A model generated the notes under the pieces. The model made no database searches. It was not told where the DNA came from and was given only the letters and a program-made list of their open reading frames with translations. The translations under genes and the position numbers were made by a program. From positions 434,001 through 498,000 of the forward strand of contig JARGXX010000006.1 of assembly GCA_030374765.1 (NCBI GenBank): a DNA stretch of 64,000 bases, in the 5' to 3' direction. Source of the stretch: Agarophyton chilense (Eukaryota > Rhodophyta > Florideophyceae > Gracilariales > Gracilariaceae). Below, piece after piece: positions 19,724 to 31,629 of this stretch; the stretch's first letter is position 1, and every line of letters begins with the position of its first letter.

Positions 19724-20660
19724 TCACGATAGTCGCGGGTAGTGCGCGAGATACAAAACTCTTGGGCGCAGTGCCTTCGGAACCACCTTTTTAAGGCTAC
19801 CATCCAAGGTTGACCTTCTCACGATGTACCCAATGTGGTCCACATCAAACGGTGATCCTTGGAAACCAATTTGGTCAGCCAGAGTTCTGCAATACGCATC
19901 CTGGGCATGTTCTCGTAGAAATTCCTCTCGGGTTACCGGCATGAAATTCGTTTGCTCTAGGGTCAGTATCTGCGTTGCCATGTCGTTGTTCCGCAAAGCA
20001 CCTTCTTCAGGTAAGTCCCAACATCCTTCTAGGTGTTCGCCGGTACCATTTTGGTTTGATGACAACAAAAAGCAAGGGATATCATCTTCCACCGGTTCTG
20101 TCTCTAACCCTGAGGTGTCTAAGCGTGACATAGCGTCAGCTATGTTGTGCTTGATACCTGGACGGTACTGTACGTCGTATTCAAACTCCGACAGTCTCAA
20201 CCTCCAATGGGCAAGTCTACCAGACGTATCTGCGAGTCCGAAGATCCACCTTAAGGCGTCGTGGTCCGTGCGCAACGTAAAGCGCTCACCATACAGGTAT
20301 GGACGGAGCATCAATATGCTCCACACTACTGCTAGACATTCCTTCTCGGTCACCGTGTAGTTCTGCTCCACCTCATTCATAGCGCGGCTCCAGTATTCTA
20401 TAGGTAATTTGTCTCCGTTGTGCTGCTCCTGCATGAGACAACAACCAATTTGGGCATGGGATGCATCTGTATCCAGCGTGTACGGTAGACCTGTTTTCTA
20501 CAACGCTAAGATTGGCGGTGACAACAGCGCTCGTTTCAATTCTTCAAACGTATCCATTTCGTCGTTCGATAGATTCTCAAACCGTTCAGGTTTACCTTTC
20601 TGGAGCTTTTTGTTGAGGGGAGCCGCTATTTTCTCGAATCCCTTCACGAAGCGACGATAG
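19724..20660 (-). pseudogene. Gypsy RNase H with RT connection
   Basis: RNase H degrades the RNA strand during reverse transcription. From high to low coordinates: the connection 'RRFVKGFEKIAAPLNKKL', then 'YTLDTDASHAQIGCCLMQEQ' with the first catalytic Asp, 'YWSRAMNEVEQNYTVTEKEC' with the Glu, and 'TDHDALRWIF' with the next Asp; it ends with 'PGIKHNIADAMSRLD'. An in-frame TAG at about 20500 ('PILAL-stop-KTG') and the TGA near 19721 interrupt it. Confidence 0.93.
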
Positions 20661-20680
20661 ACGTTGCATAAACCTATACA

Positions 20681-21956
20681 TTATCGTACGCCTGTCTGGG
20701 ATCGTGGCACCTTGACCTCCTGTACGGCTCTAATGTTGCTCGGCGCAACCTCTAGGGTACCAGGGCCTATGATTTGTCCCAGGTATTCAACCGTTCTGGT
20801 AAAGAAGACGCATTTGCGTAGCTTCAGCGTTACCCCCGCCTCAGCTAGGAGGGTTAGTACGGTGCGTACGTGTGCAAAATGCTCTTCTACCGATCTGGAA
20901 TAGATGATTACATCATCGATGTATGCCAAGGCGGTTGTCCATTTAACCTTCGAAAGGATGATGTCCAGCGGCCTTTGAAAGGTGGCTGGAGCATTGCGCA
21001 ACCCGAAAGGCAACCCGGGTGAAGCGAAACAAACCTGCATGGCACGTGAAGGTCGTTTTGTATCGATCTTCCTCACCTACGGGTACCTGCCAATAACCAC
21101 AATTGGCATCCAACGTGGTTAATACCTGCACATCTCCCAAGGAGTCGATGCACTCATCCATTCTAGGTATCGGGTACGAATCCCTGATAGTCACGCTATT
21201 GAGCCTTCTGTAGTCGACACAAAACCTCATACGGTTATCCTCTTTCTTCTGACCCAGAACCACGGGACTAGCCCAATCTGAGTTGGCTGGGTCAATTACC
21301 CCTTCTTGGAGCATTTGCTCCACTTCTTTGAGTTCTATCTCTCTCGCCTTCGGACCTGCTCGGTATGGTTCCTGGTAAATCGGCTTCCAGTCAGGGAGGA
21401 GCTCGATGCGATGCTGTGAGGCCTTAATTTGGCCCAGATGGCCTGACCACATGATTTCGAACTCCTCCCGAAGGTCGAGAATACGGCCCCGTAGTTGGCC
21501 GTTATCTTCACCGATCTGGAATATATCTTGCCATTGCCTCTCAGGGTCAGGTTTCTTTTCTTTGTCTACCGATGCCTTATCGGTTAGCTTTGCTTCCAAG
21601 TTTTTATTTATCGATACCTTTGTAGCTGTGGACGCATTTGCGCACCCCCCTTCCTTATCGAGGGCGACCTCGCCGAGATCAGTGTGAGCTACGGTGAAGA
21701 CCCCTTGTGGTGCCGGTAGTGCGATGCCAACATTGGTGTTTTTCGGCAACTTCACGTCGTGACTGCTGAAGTTACTAAGAAACACCTTAAAGGGTTGCTT
21801 TGGGATTTTGTCGACAATCCCGTTGGCCATCAAGGTGAGGTGTCGATGTGCTAAACTCGGATGGTTTTGTAATATGACCAGCCCGGGGGTCGCACAGGAC
21901 ACCGGTACCAATATTTGGTGCATTGGCGGGATAGCAACCTGTTTGGTAATGCACAC
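20681..21956 (-). pseudogene. Gypsy reverse transcriptase
   Basis: The polymerase domain is split over two frames. The first (21956-20943) carries 'SPVVLGQKKEDNRMRFCVDY', 'RRLNSVTIRDSYPIPRMDE' and the catalytic Asp in 'LTTLDANCGYWQV'. A frameshift near 21030-21076 moves the rest ('FGLRNAPATFQRPLD', then the catalytic 'YIDDVIIYS') to a second frame. Both catalytic regions are preserved, so the loss of function comes from the shift, not from active-site mutation. Confidence 0.95.
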
Positions 21957-22219
21957 TTTGTTGGAGACCGTTTCGGTGGATATCCTCTTCTTCGGTTTGA
22001 CGAACCATTCCCGTTTGGTTTCCGTATTACTTAAAATGGCAATTCGGCCCCCGTGACGTAGGGTGACGGTACGGGAACCAGGAAGGATTGCTTTGACATG
22101 TCTCTCAATGAAGGTCGTACCTAGTAGGCAGTCTGTCGGTAAACGGTTGACAACAAAGAATTGCAGTCATACCTTGAAATGTCCGAGCTGCACCACAGTG
22201 GTGAGCATACCTCGAAGGT

Positions 22220-22507
22220 TTAATGGGCGCTCATTTGCATCCACCAGGGGTTGTTGTCGGGAGGTCGGCTCAAGTTTCGATGTACCGCCTCAGGTATGAC
22301 GCGGGAGTTCAGCACGTTTGGGCCGGCCCCCGTATCCAGCACGCTAGTGACCGGAACCGAAAGGCGATCGGAGAAACACACTGAAGCACGTACTTTATAG
22401 TTGTTGTACTTCATATGACAAGCCGGACCTGGTTGTGACGTGTTCTTTTCCACCTTCAAGGTTCTTGGTATCGATTGGCCTTCCGATTGCAGGTTGGGTT
22501 CGGCCAT
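22220..22507 (-). pseudogene. Gypsy aspartic protease
   Basis: 'SVLDTGAGPNVLN' is the retropepsin active-site motif (DTGA), which matures the Gag-Pol polyprotein. The domain begins about 55 residues earlier and the frame breaks after the motif; the 260 bp up to the RT frame read as short fragments in other frames. Confidence 0.85.
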
Positions 22508-23041
22508 TACACCAACCGTTCGGTTTTTTCATCCTGTACGGGAGGGGTTGAGTCCATGTTTGGTGTTTCCTCGATGGTATTGACCTGTATCGGTGGACGG
22601 GGTTGCAACCTATTTGGTGCTTGCATTGAAGACCCGTAAAGGCATTGGTGATTCTACATGGGAGCCTGAATCAACTCGTCTATCATCCCTGGAGTTCAGT
22701 TAGCGCAATTGTTTGCCAAATGGTCTGTCGCGAGAAAAAACCAGCAAACGAGGCCTCCAGTTCGGGGGTCTCGCGTTACCATTGAGGGGGGGTTTCGAAA
22801 CCTGGTTGGTAGGAGCAGAGGCGTAAGATGTGGTTGGCGAGTTATGGGAGCTCGCTTCCTGCATCCTATGCGAGCTCAACGCACTTGGCGGCGATTGTAC
22901 CGAGTTTGGTGTACGCGTTGACGACCAATTTCCTACCGTCGATGGTTTCGAGAACCGCCCCTGGATCGCTACCAATTGGATAGCAGTTCCTGTAGGTACT
23001 TTGAGGTGCAAGCTACCCTCTGAGGTTGTGGTATCTTCAAT

Positions 23042-24698
23042 TTACAAGACCGACCTTTTCGGTTTATCCTTCGAGGTTGGAGGCACGGCTGGTCTCTTTC
23101 CCAGTCGAGGGGTATCTCCAAGGCCCTGGGAGTATCGAGCCAGCCCATTGTACTTTACCTTTCGGTTGTTGGCCAGGTAGTTGCGTACCTGGGAATGGAT
23201 CGCTTTGTCGACATTACCGGCAAATAGTGACTTTAGCATAGAGGTAGTGAACACATTACCAAAACGGGTTGCCAGATTCCACAGCGCGGGCGAAAACTCC
23301 GACTCGGTTTGCCCAGACCTTTGACGGTAGGCGAGGACTTCCGGGTAAGCCTCTTGGATAACCTCATCGGTGGCGTATGTTTCCAAAAGAGAATTGACCA
23401 CTTCTGGGTATGACTCCAACATCTCTGTGCCATCCTCATCCATCGCTAAGGTATTGCCACGGAGCCTACTCTGCAGCAAGTATTATGCTTGCCCTTTCAG
23501 GTAAAACTGAAATAGCCACATAGCAGCGCCCTCGGAAAACCCCTTTCGGTCACATGCAAGCTTGAACTTCTGTAGCAACTCATTTACCGCAATAGGATCC
23601 GTACCTGTGAAGGTTGTGTCACCCATTTGGAAGCTGAGCTTCTTGTGGTGCTTAGTAATCTTCTGAGCCTCCTCTTGGGTGTATTCAGAAGACTTGTTGA
23701 TCAACCGATAAGTTCTGTAGTCAACCGCTTTGGTAAACATATCGTTCAAGGGCTGGTGCACCTTCAGGTCCATTTCGGTGTCCGACTCAGAGTCGGTCGA
23801 CTCATTGTATCGCTTTTTACCCTTTCGGGTCTTTTTCGACGACATTTTCGTCGACATGTTAGTCTTCTTCTTCTTCTTACCTTTACGGTCATCATCCGAC
23901 GATGAACTCGTATCGGAACTAGAGTCTGACGAGTCGGGGGTCTGAATCATTCTCTCGTTTCTTTCCCCTCTTCGTCCTCCGCTTCTTCCCTTTTCGGTTT
24001 CTTCGTCGCTCATCCAACGAGTCAGACAAATCGTCCTTGGGACCACCTCTATGGGTATCCTTTTGAACGAAACCTTTAATTGGTGGCAGATATATGTCTT
24101 GAGGATCTACCTTCCCCGGAACCTCTTGACACTGCCTTGGATCTTGTAAGTACTCACTATCAGTAGGTATGTGATTGGAATGGGTGGAATTACCCATTTG
24201 GAACTCTTGTGGTATGCGCTTTGCGATGTTCACCTGTGTAGGTCGGGATTCTGCGAATCCCTCGGAAACCCAAAGGTCCTGCCCATCGCGGTAAACATGC
24301 TCCCTAGCATCTGTAAAGAGATACTGTTTCACCATTTCAGGTATCCTTTCCGACAGCTCTTGAGCTGCTCGGTCAACCACAATACGGGTAAATGCATCGA
24401 CGTCCATTGAGGGCGGAACCATCCAGGTATCCGACCTCTCCTTTATGGTTAATGCATCCTCGACCGCGAGGGTGACGAGCGCTTTCGCTCGCTCTTCTAG
24501 CTGAGGCCATAGCTCCTCCGCTGCAACCTCAATTGGTAATTCCCTTTTAGGTGCCGTTGCCATTGGCGGCGGACCATGTACCTTTACGGTTTTGTCCCGA
24601 GGGTGCCGGAGCAGCTCCTCGGGGTTTTCCAGAATCGGTTGAGCCGATGGGGCTCCTTTAAGAACTTTATGGCTGGGCGGGGCGCTTGCACCACGCAT
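23042..24698 (-). pseudogene. Gypsy gag, frameshifted and stopped
   Basis: Gag builds the particle that packages the element RNA. It starts at the ATG at 24698 ('MRGASAPPSHK'). The N-terminal frame runs to 23919 and includes 'EELWPQLEERAKALVTLAVE'. A frameshift near 23930-23960 moves reading to a second frame with a Ser/Asp tract ('PDSSDSSSDTSSSSDDD'), Lys-rich block and the start of the capsid domain ('DPIAVNELLQKFKLACDRKG'). A TAA at 23480-23482 interrupts the capsid, which continues in the same frame to 23042 ('YATDEVIQEAYPEVLAYRQR'). The stretch 22508-23041 should hold the nucleocapsid, but no clear zinc knuckle is left. Confidence 0.88.
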
Positions 24699-24845
24699 AT
24701 TCCTTTTAGGTCATTCCATTTGTGACCAATAGTGGTATCCTGTATTGCTTTGCGGGATTTCCTGAAACCAAGTAGGTGTACGAGCGTCCAATCCTTCTCG
24801 GAGTCTCGTGTGAACCGTGAAGGTACGACAAAACCTAAAAATACT

Positions 24846-24863
24846 TTCTAAGTCGGGACACCA
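24846..24863 (-). promoter_or_regulatory. Primer-binding site of the gypsy element
   Basis: On the minus strand, three bases inside the 5' LTR, TGGTGTCCCGACTTAG fits a site complementary to the CCA 3' end of a tRNA. I cannot name the tRNA from the sequence alone. Confidence 0.65.
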
Positions 24864-24866
24864 AAA

Positions 24867-25500
24867 TGTCGTACAATCACATCTGGGGTATGCTACTGTC
24901 TTGTCTCGGGAGTGTAGTGACGCTCAAGCGTTGGGAGCGTGTTGACGCTCAACCTTAGAAGGTAGACGTAGTAAACCTCGATGGTAACAGGGAACCGTGA
25001 AAACACACAGGGCCAAACGGCGGGGCAACTAGCCTATACCGTGTAGGTCAACGATGGTAGGCTTCGACGCGCGGGAAAGCCTGTGTGGTAGTTGAGAAAC
25101 AATAAACAAAAAGGTATAGTCGTGACCCAAGTGATGCCTGTCTTTATCAGATTAGGATGGGGGAAGTGCAGTTCCCTATATGCAGTGGACTGCACTCTCC
25201 AGATCACCCGGGAGGTGCAAGCAAGGCACGGTCTCTGACCTAGTGTCAGAGACCTGGCCAGCACTGGCTACAGTGCCAAGTGGCCACTACACTACTGTAC
25301 TAAAATAAATATAATTACAATGACAAGTACTAACAATTACTCAACCAGAAGGTACAAGTCAACACTACACGTGGCTGACAACACCTAGATGGTAGCTCGC
25401 CAGGAGATGCATGGCCGATGATCCCTCCCATCCATCACCTACAGCGTCAGTGTAGTATATTGACAACCTCAAAGGTTCGACCTTCTGCCACTATACGACA
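24867..25500 (-). repeat. 5' LTR of the gypsy element
   Basis: 634 bp with the same boundaries as 16781-17414. It should hold the promoter of the element; a weak TATA-like CATATAGGG can be read on the minus strand near 25180. Confidence 0.93.
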
Positions 25501-25505
25501 GTAGG
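25501..25505. repeat. Target-site duplication GTAGG, right
   Basis: Identical to 16776-16780. Confidence 0.85.
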
Positions 25506-26390
25506 GATATTATTTCCGAAGACTTGACGAAAAATTGACGCCTTTGCGTTTCGTTGACTAAAGCTTTACTCTACCCCCTCGTGGTGTCGACTGGTCATCG
25601 TAAGCTGGCCAATGGAGTAAGTCAGGAAGGGATCCCTGTTGGAGGGGGAGGTGATCAGGCCTCCCTAGGCCAGTGGTCCCTGTTTTATTGGTGTTTTTTT
25701 CAGAATTCTTGCGAATTGTTTCAGTTTTCTGACAAAATTAAATTACCAGTGTATCATAGTCAGGCGTAGCGGTATGCTGCGGAAAATTACTTTTTAAGGC
25801 TAGGTTCGACGAAATGCAGAGCTCAAGTGAGTTCTCGTACGGGTTACTGTTCTTGGGCTTTACTGTAGTTGCTTGTGTTAGATTCCGGAAAGGGAATTGT
25901 GTAAGGTCTTTCCTTAATTTAGTTATCAGGGGGTTTTCTCACGTGCGCAACTTTATGTTCAGTGAAATCCGGGAAATCGCGCGAATTTTGTATTTGGTTG
26001 GGGTTTTTGCGTGTCTTTTAATCGAGTCTTACAAAATTTTTGAAGTTGTATATCGTAAACAACGGTTTTTGTGATATTGGTATTGGATTTTTGAAGGGTT
26101 TTCTGAAAAATTATTGTTCAAATTTCCATACCAAGCGCCCTTCGTATTGACGTAGGGCGGGGGTTTTAGAGCACCCAGGTCCGTCCAGTAGTAGCTGTGG
26201 GTAGTGTTTTCGAGGCACGACTCTCAGGGACCTGGCGGATACGAGCCCCGGACCTAGTTCTACGTCTATGGAGGTCGGGTGACGACTGAACCTATTTAGG
26301 TCTCGCGCCCAGCCGGTAACAGGCCTCCTAAAAGCGAAAGCAGCCTGTATTACGGGGTAAAGTATTCCCGAGAACGAAATGGGTTGACCG
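25506..26390. other. Unassigned sequence right of the gypsy element
   Basis: No gene recognised. A hydrophobic frame at 25814-26074 ('LLFLGFTVVACVRF', 'LYLVGVFACLLIESYK') could encode membrane helices but has no family resemblance that I can see. The GC-rich stretch 26150-26390 may be the leader of the ORF that follows. Confidence 0.35.
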
Positions 26391-26399
26391 TTCTCAGAG

Positions 26400-27557
26400 G
26401 TGATGGACCTGCAACAAATAAAATATCAAACTACAGGGCTCTTGGACAGGATGTCGAGGGCAAGTGTGTGGATGCCTTTGGCATCGCCACAGAAGCTTTT
26501 CGGGGTAAGCTTTCAGTTTATCTTGGAAAAACATCGCAGAGTAAAAATCTCTCCTTCGTGTAATCAGGAATGAGATACCGGGGATCCTTAAGGAAGGTGA
26601 AGGGGATACCTTATTCCGTTCCATTGAAGATAAAACATACCCACTAAGTGTCGGCGGAAGTGTGCCGAAGGCGGGATCTGCTAGGAAAGTAGCGAGTACT
26701 CGAGTTGTAACTGTCTCGGATCAAAAAAGCCCAGGGCGTTTTAAACGCACACCTGCGGGCAAAGAGGGTTGAGTCCTCGAGTGAATACGAGTCCGAGTCC
26801 GCTCCAGATTCCAACTGAGAGGAAGAAACTTCTCCCCGCCCCAGTGAAATGGAAAGAATTCCTTCTTTCATGAAGGGGTTTGAGAAGGCGCAGAAGCGCA
26901 TGACCAAAGACATTATGGAATGGAAGGAGTCGTGGAAGAGTTCGAAGACAAAAATGAAAAGGGGATGTTTTTCTTGTCGAAGTCAGACAGGAGATGGAGG
27001 GGGTTGTTGTCGATTCCGGTAATGACTCTGGCTCAGAGTCCGAAGACAGCGACGAGAAAACTACGAGCCTTCCAACGAAGGCTATGAATTCGAAGCGGCA
27101 GAAGGCGAACAAGAAGTTCTGGGTTGCTTTCGCTTGCAAACCGTTTCCTGAACAATATGTTTTTGTTGACAGTTTTGAAGAGAAAGATACGCTCCGCAAA
27201 GCCCTGACCAACTTTCTGAGGGTCTCTGTATCTGTTGAAGCTCTTCACTTGACCAGCATTCGGAAACGGCGAGAAGCTGCAACGTTGGCTCGGGTTATTG
27301 ACTGCCTCATCAGCTCGCTGGGCGTTATAAGAGCCAGAAAAGAGTTGGCGGTGAAGTTAGCAATTCGTCAGTTTGCGGCAGTTATGATGATTGATAAGAC
27401 TGGAAACAGAGAAGTGGCCAGAGAACTCCAGGAAGATCATGGCGATTTGATAGGCAATTCAATGAAGCGTGAGCTTCACAAGTCGTCAAAACTTCGAAAG
27501 GAATTTAAGGAGGACAAGTCAGCCTGGCCTAGTCAAACTGACGAGAACGAAGCTTAA
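26400..27557 (+). pseudogene. Gag-like acidic ORF, partly decayed
   Basis: The best open part is 26994-27557 (187 codons, ATG start). It has a Ser/Glu/Asp tract ('SGNDSGSESEDSDE'), a basic stretch, then a helical region ('LARVIDCLISSLGVIRARKE', 'LAIRQFAAVMM'). Upstream, other frames between about 26430 and 26990 look like broken coding sequence ('KCVDAFGIATEAFRGKLSVY', 'MKGFEKAQKRMTKDIMEWKE'), so the gene was longer. The acidic-then-helical layout resembles both gypsy gags in this window, which is why I suggest a retroelement gag, but I recognise no conserved motif. Confidence 0.4.
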
Positions 27558-27689
27558 CATAAAAAACAACGACAACATCAACAGTTATTTATAATTCGAT
27601 GGGAATTCGGGATGTGCTTCCTATTGCAGGGGCTTCCGATAAACAGGACGGGAATATAAAGAAAAAAAGCGCACGACATCGATAAAAGT

Positions 27690-28466
27690 GGAGATACAAG
27701 AATGGAATTCCAAAGCATATCTGAAAGACTTGGAAGTGTGCTTACTTGCCTATATGGCGAGCGTATTCACCTCTCACTACTGGTACAAGAGAGAAACGCT
27801 GTGCAAAAGACCTGGCGAGAAATTTCTTGCAAGGCATCGGAGAGGACTCATTTCGCCGGAATTTTTTTCGTTGCGGATGAGTCCTTGGGAGAGGTCGATT
27901 CTAAGTTCGAATACAGTGGCTTCATCGATGGGTCGTTCTGAATCCAGATCTAGTATAATTGACAGAAAATGTTCTGGCAGCCTCGGCGGGTAATATCTCA
28001 GTACTATCAAATTATACCGAACTACAGTATATGACAAAAATTATTCGAAGTGGAAGAGGGGTTGAGAGAAATAAGAAGACTTTTTTCTGGAGGAAAGGCG
28101 GGAGGATATCAGATCTTATACGGAGTTGTTCGGAGGCGGGCTAAAACAGCGCGAAAGGAAAAAAGCTCTGCTAGCAGATCAGGAAAGAGAATGGCGGGAA
28201 CGTTGGTAAAACTATTTGAGGGATACACTCGACCACATGAACTCTATCAGCCCTTAACAAAATGTACCCGTCCCAACGTCAGGAACTCAAAGCGGTTACA
28301 CCAGAGAATTCACATCTATCGACGTGCCGCCGGAAGATGGGGCTGGGGATTTGGATCATCATGTGGATACTTAAACCGGAAATCGTTTAAGTCAGTTCGT
28401 CAGAATTCTGAAACTGACTCACAGAAATCTGACGCTCGGAATCAGTTTTCTGAAAAAATGGTCTGA
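27690..28466 (+). pseudogene. Unidentified broken ORF
   Basis: One frame (27702-27941 and 28050-28466) contains coding-like stretches ('LSLLVQERNAVQKTWREISC', 'GTLVKLFEGYTRPHELYQPL') separated by stops at 27942-28049. It is Arg/Lys-rich and may belong to the same element as the gag-like ORF 150 bp upstream. No domain recognised. Confidence 0.3.
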
Positions 28467-28499
28467 ACAGAAAACTCCTTCCTGAAACATCATTTTAGA

Positions 28500-31400
28500 G
28501 CTTGGAATCTTTATCACAAGGAGGAAGTCTAATTGGGAATATAGTAGTGGGCCTGGTTGTGGGAGTTTAGATGGGTTGATGGTCCCAGACTGGTTTTTGG
28601 AGAGTGGGGGTGAGCTGGCTGGGACTTAATGATTTCCTGGTTAATTTTATTGGAGACCATCGCGTGGTAGTTTAAAAACACTATAGCTTCATATTAAAAT
28701 TTGAATCAATGTGGTCAAAATTTAATTTTTACATTGCCAAATACTACTAAGTTTGATTGCGAAGCGATAAAGTACGAGCGTAGCGAGCTGTCACTGTAGT
28801 CAATGAGAGAAAATGAACGACACGAAGCAGAAAATCGCACTACTTTCAAGGTTACTCTCGGCGGTGTAGTGGAATTGCTCTCAGAAATCAAGTTCGAGGA
28901 CGACGAGCTGCCAAGGAAGTATGGTACTATGCTTGGAGAGCGAGATTATATCCAACGCGAGAACTCAGAAGAAGGAAATAATGGTGGCCGCCAGAGCTTC
29001 CCAAAGAAACTAAAAGATAAACGCCACACAACATGCTTACTAAACGGCCAAGGACCAAAAGCCCAGTCATTTCGAATAGTGTCGAGACTGATGGCGCTTA
29101 TATTGAACATCTTGATCGTGGGGATGCCGCCAGGTTTTCTTGCGGTGCCTTTTTGCTGCTTCTTACTTTGGTAGTAAACTACGGAGTGAATGGGTGTGGA
29201 TGGCCACATTTTCCGTTAAACTCAAAAAGTTAATGAAAAATCGCGTAACCATTTTTCAAACCTCCTGCTCCACTGAAAATCGGCTATTTTATAAGTTCGC
29301 GTAACCACGCTTTCCAAAGCAGGAACGATTTGACGACGTTTCGATCTTGAAATCATCATCTCGGCGATGCTGCTCAACTGCACGGTTTAGGGTGGAAGAA
29401 ATCTTTTCTTGAAGCTCTCTCAATGAAGCTTCCACATCCTCCTCACATCGCGACTCTATCGTGTCCCCTGTCGCTGCCGCTATACGCGCATGCTCCTCCA
29501 ACACCGGTCGTTTTCTGCGCGGTGCAGATTGGCTAGTTTTCCATCTTACACAGCGTATTCCTGCCCCTCACACTGAGAGCCTGGCGAGCGAAGTGCCTGG
29601 TAATGGTGTATTCTTCGCAACATTCACCCTGTGGCAGGCGCTTTACGCACTTCTGTTGATGTTCAGTGGTGTCGGGCTCGTTATTGTTGGCTTCATCATC
29701 ATGATGCCTTCAATAACTTAGCGTCAGCAACACTAGGCTTGCCTTGGAGGTAGTGTGTTCAAATTCTTCCCCAATTCTGGACATGCAATGCTCATCCTGT
29801 TTCTCTCTCTCTCTCTCATTCAAGTGATTCTTTTTGCTTTGGCTTCAGTCGTTCGCAAACAGAAAGACCTGGCATGGCCTGCATTAAAAGCAGTGTGAAT
29901 GTGACTCAGCACGTCCGTTCCGTCATGCTCGTGGTGAGCTTCCCTCTAATGATCAAACCACTCCCACAAGAATTCTGCGATAAGGGCAGGTCAATTCGGC
30001 TGTATCTCCTTCAACATCCGTGCCTTTTCCACGACGCGGACTTCCAAATTAATGGTCTTCAAAACATTTTCTGAAGATTTAAAGGGAGAGCCGCGAAGGA
30101 AAGCCTTGGCTCCACCGTTATCAGAAGTGAAAAAAGTAGCTTTGACGAAGAAACCACCTCCTTTCTACAGATTCAGAGTCCATTTCATGCACTTATCATC
30201 ATCCAAAGAGAAGGCACTTAAAATCATTTTCGAGTTGCAGCACGACGATAGACTTGCCAATACTCGTACTGATGTGTTTTGCGACATTGTCGAAATGTCG
30301 TTGCACATCGGATGAATATATTTGATGCTTACTACGAAGACGCATGGTATGATTGGCAAGCAAATATGGAAGCAGACCGCACCGATGACGAAGTTGAAGT
30401 CGAATACGTGTCTTGAATAGTTGATCATACGCGATACAAAAGAGATGGGGAACGAAGTACTAACAGAAAAAATTGAACCCACACAAACAAAGTAGCATAC
30501 AGCAAGGAGGAAAAGGACAAAGTGAACAGAGATGAAAGGGGACGAGTGTGACGTATTGAGGGAAGTTTTACAGATGGAGGTGGAACGAACCGGATGGTCA
30601 CTTGAGGCGCCGAACGTGGTAGTCACCTCTGACGAAGACTACAGTGTGAAAACTAATCCTTAAACTCAATTAGAGAGAAAAGAGTGAAGAAGCGCGGGCG
30701 CAAACATTTCAACCGCAAGGAATCACGCACCTTGATCTAACCCCGAAACAGACACTGGACTCCGAAACGACAATATTGGCACTAGGAAACGGGTACCTGC
30801 GAAACATCCGTCTCCACGAGCCTCCGCCATTGTAGACGCAGACGTAAAACGAACTGACAGGAGCACAACTATCGATCTTCAGGGCCACTAAGACCAACAC
30901 CGACTCGGGCTCCACGTCGATCGTGAAGATCTCACATCCATCCAACTTCCAATGCCCATTTAACCAGGACAGCCAGAAAAAAATACAGGTACAGATACGT
31001 CCTCGAAATTGTCCACCGTATTTCCAATGAAAATGTTTGCATCGACGTCTTGGGTGCGACGAACGACAGTGGACTGAGCGTTACGCATTGGTTTTGAATC
31101 AAGCTAGACAAGGTTGAGCCCCTTTGAATCGTACAGGGCGTCTAGCGGGGTGTAAAACTCACAAGAACCGTAGCGAAAATGCTCTCCCGTGATGCGATTG
31201 CGCGGGATACACAAATGATGGACGGGGGGCGGCTTGGACTATAAGCTCCTGCAAGAGGGCATCTGATTCATTGTCATCGAGTGGTCGTACATAAAAGCGA
31301 CTGCTACTTATTCAAGTTCAGCAACACTCGCGGAGGCAAACTTCGTGGACTTGAGTGGAGAGAAGGTCTGTGTCTAAAACAGAGCGTGAAATTGAAATGA

Positions 31401-31600
31401 GAATAATATTAGAAGACTCTTGAAAACTCAATTTATGTAGGCATAAATATTGAATTAATTCCTTAACCTCAGACTGGATGAACTACAGTCGAGAACCTGC
31501 TTAAATCTTCTGGTGAGTCAGAAATTTCTACCTCTGCAAGAACCCTCAGACATACTTGAACCTGGACGTCCTTGCCATGACAGAAACATGGCTAGAACAA
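28500..31600. other. Long stretch without a recognised gene
   Basis: Several short frames are present: plus 28803-29174, minus 29289-29504 (helical, 'LRELQEKISSTLNRAVEQHR'), plus 30052-30315 (Lys-rich, 'FYRFRVHFMHLSSSKEKALK'). None has a family I can name and none is long. 29240-29310 holds a small direct repeat of CGCGTAACCA. I see nothing decisive. Confidence 0.4.
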
Positions 31601-31629
31601 AACGCGACACACTTCACACTGCGCGCCTG

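Larger units (their letters stand above)
16781..25500 (-). mobile_element. Full-length Ty3/gypsy LTR retrotransposon, 8720 bp
   Basis: Two LTRs of identical length (634 bp) bound an internal region coding, on the minus strand, for gag, protease, reverse transcriptase, RNase H, integrase and a chromodomain-like tail, the Ty3/gypsy order. GTAGG occurs immediately outside both ends (16776-16780 and 25501-25505), an intact 5-bp target-site duplication. Every coding domain carries a stop or frameshift, and the LTRs differ at roughly 40 or more sites by eye, so the insertion is old and the copy cannot move by itself. A fragment of the same family lies at 3161-4104. Confidence 0.95.

Noticed and set aside
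31556..31610. '[15 protein letters not shown]' resembles the endonuclease start of LINE retrotransposons
   Set aside because: Only one short motif, with no other LINE motif upstream or downstream. It directly precedes the RPB1 fragment, so it may be part of a junction; too little to call.
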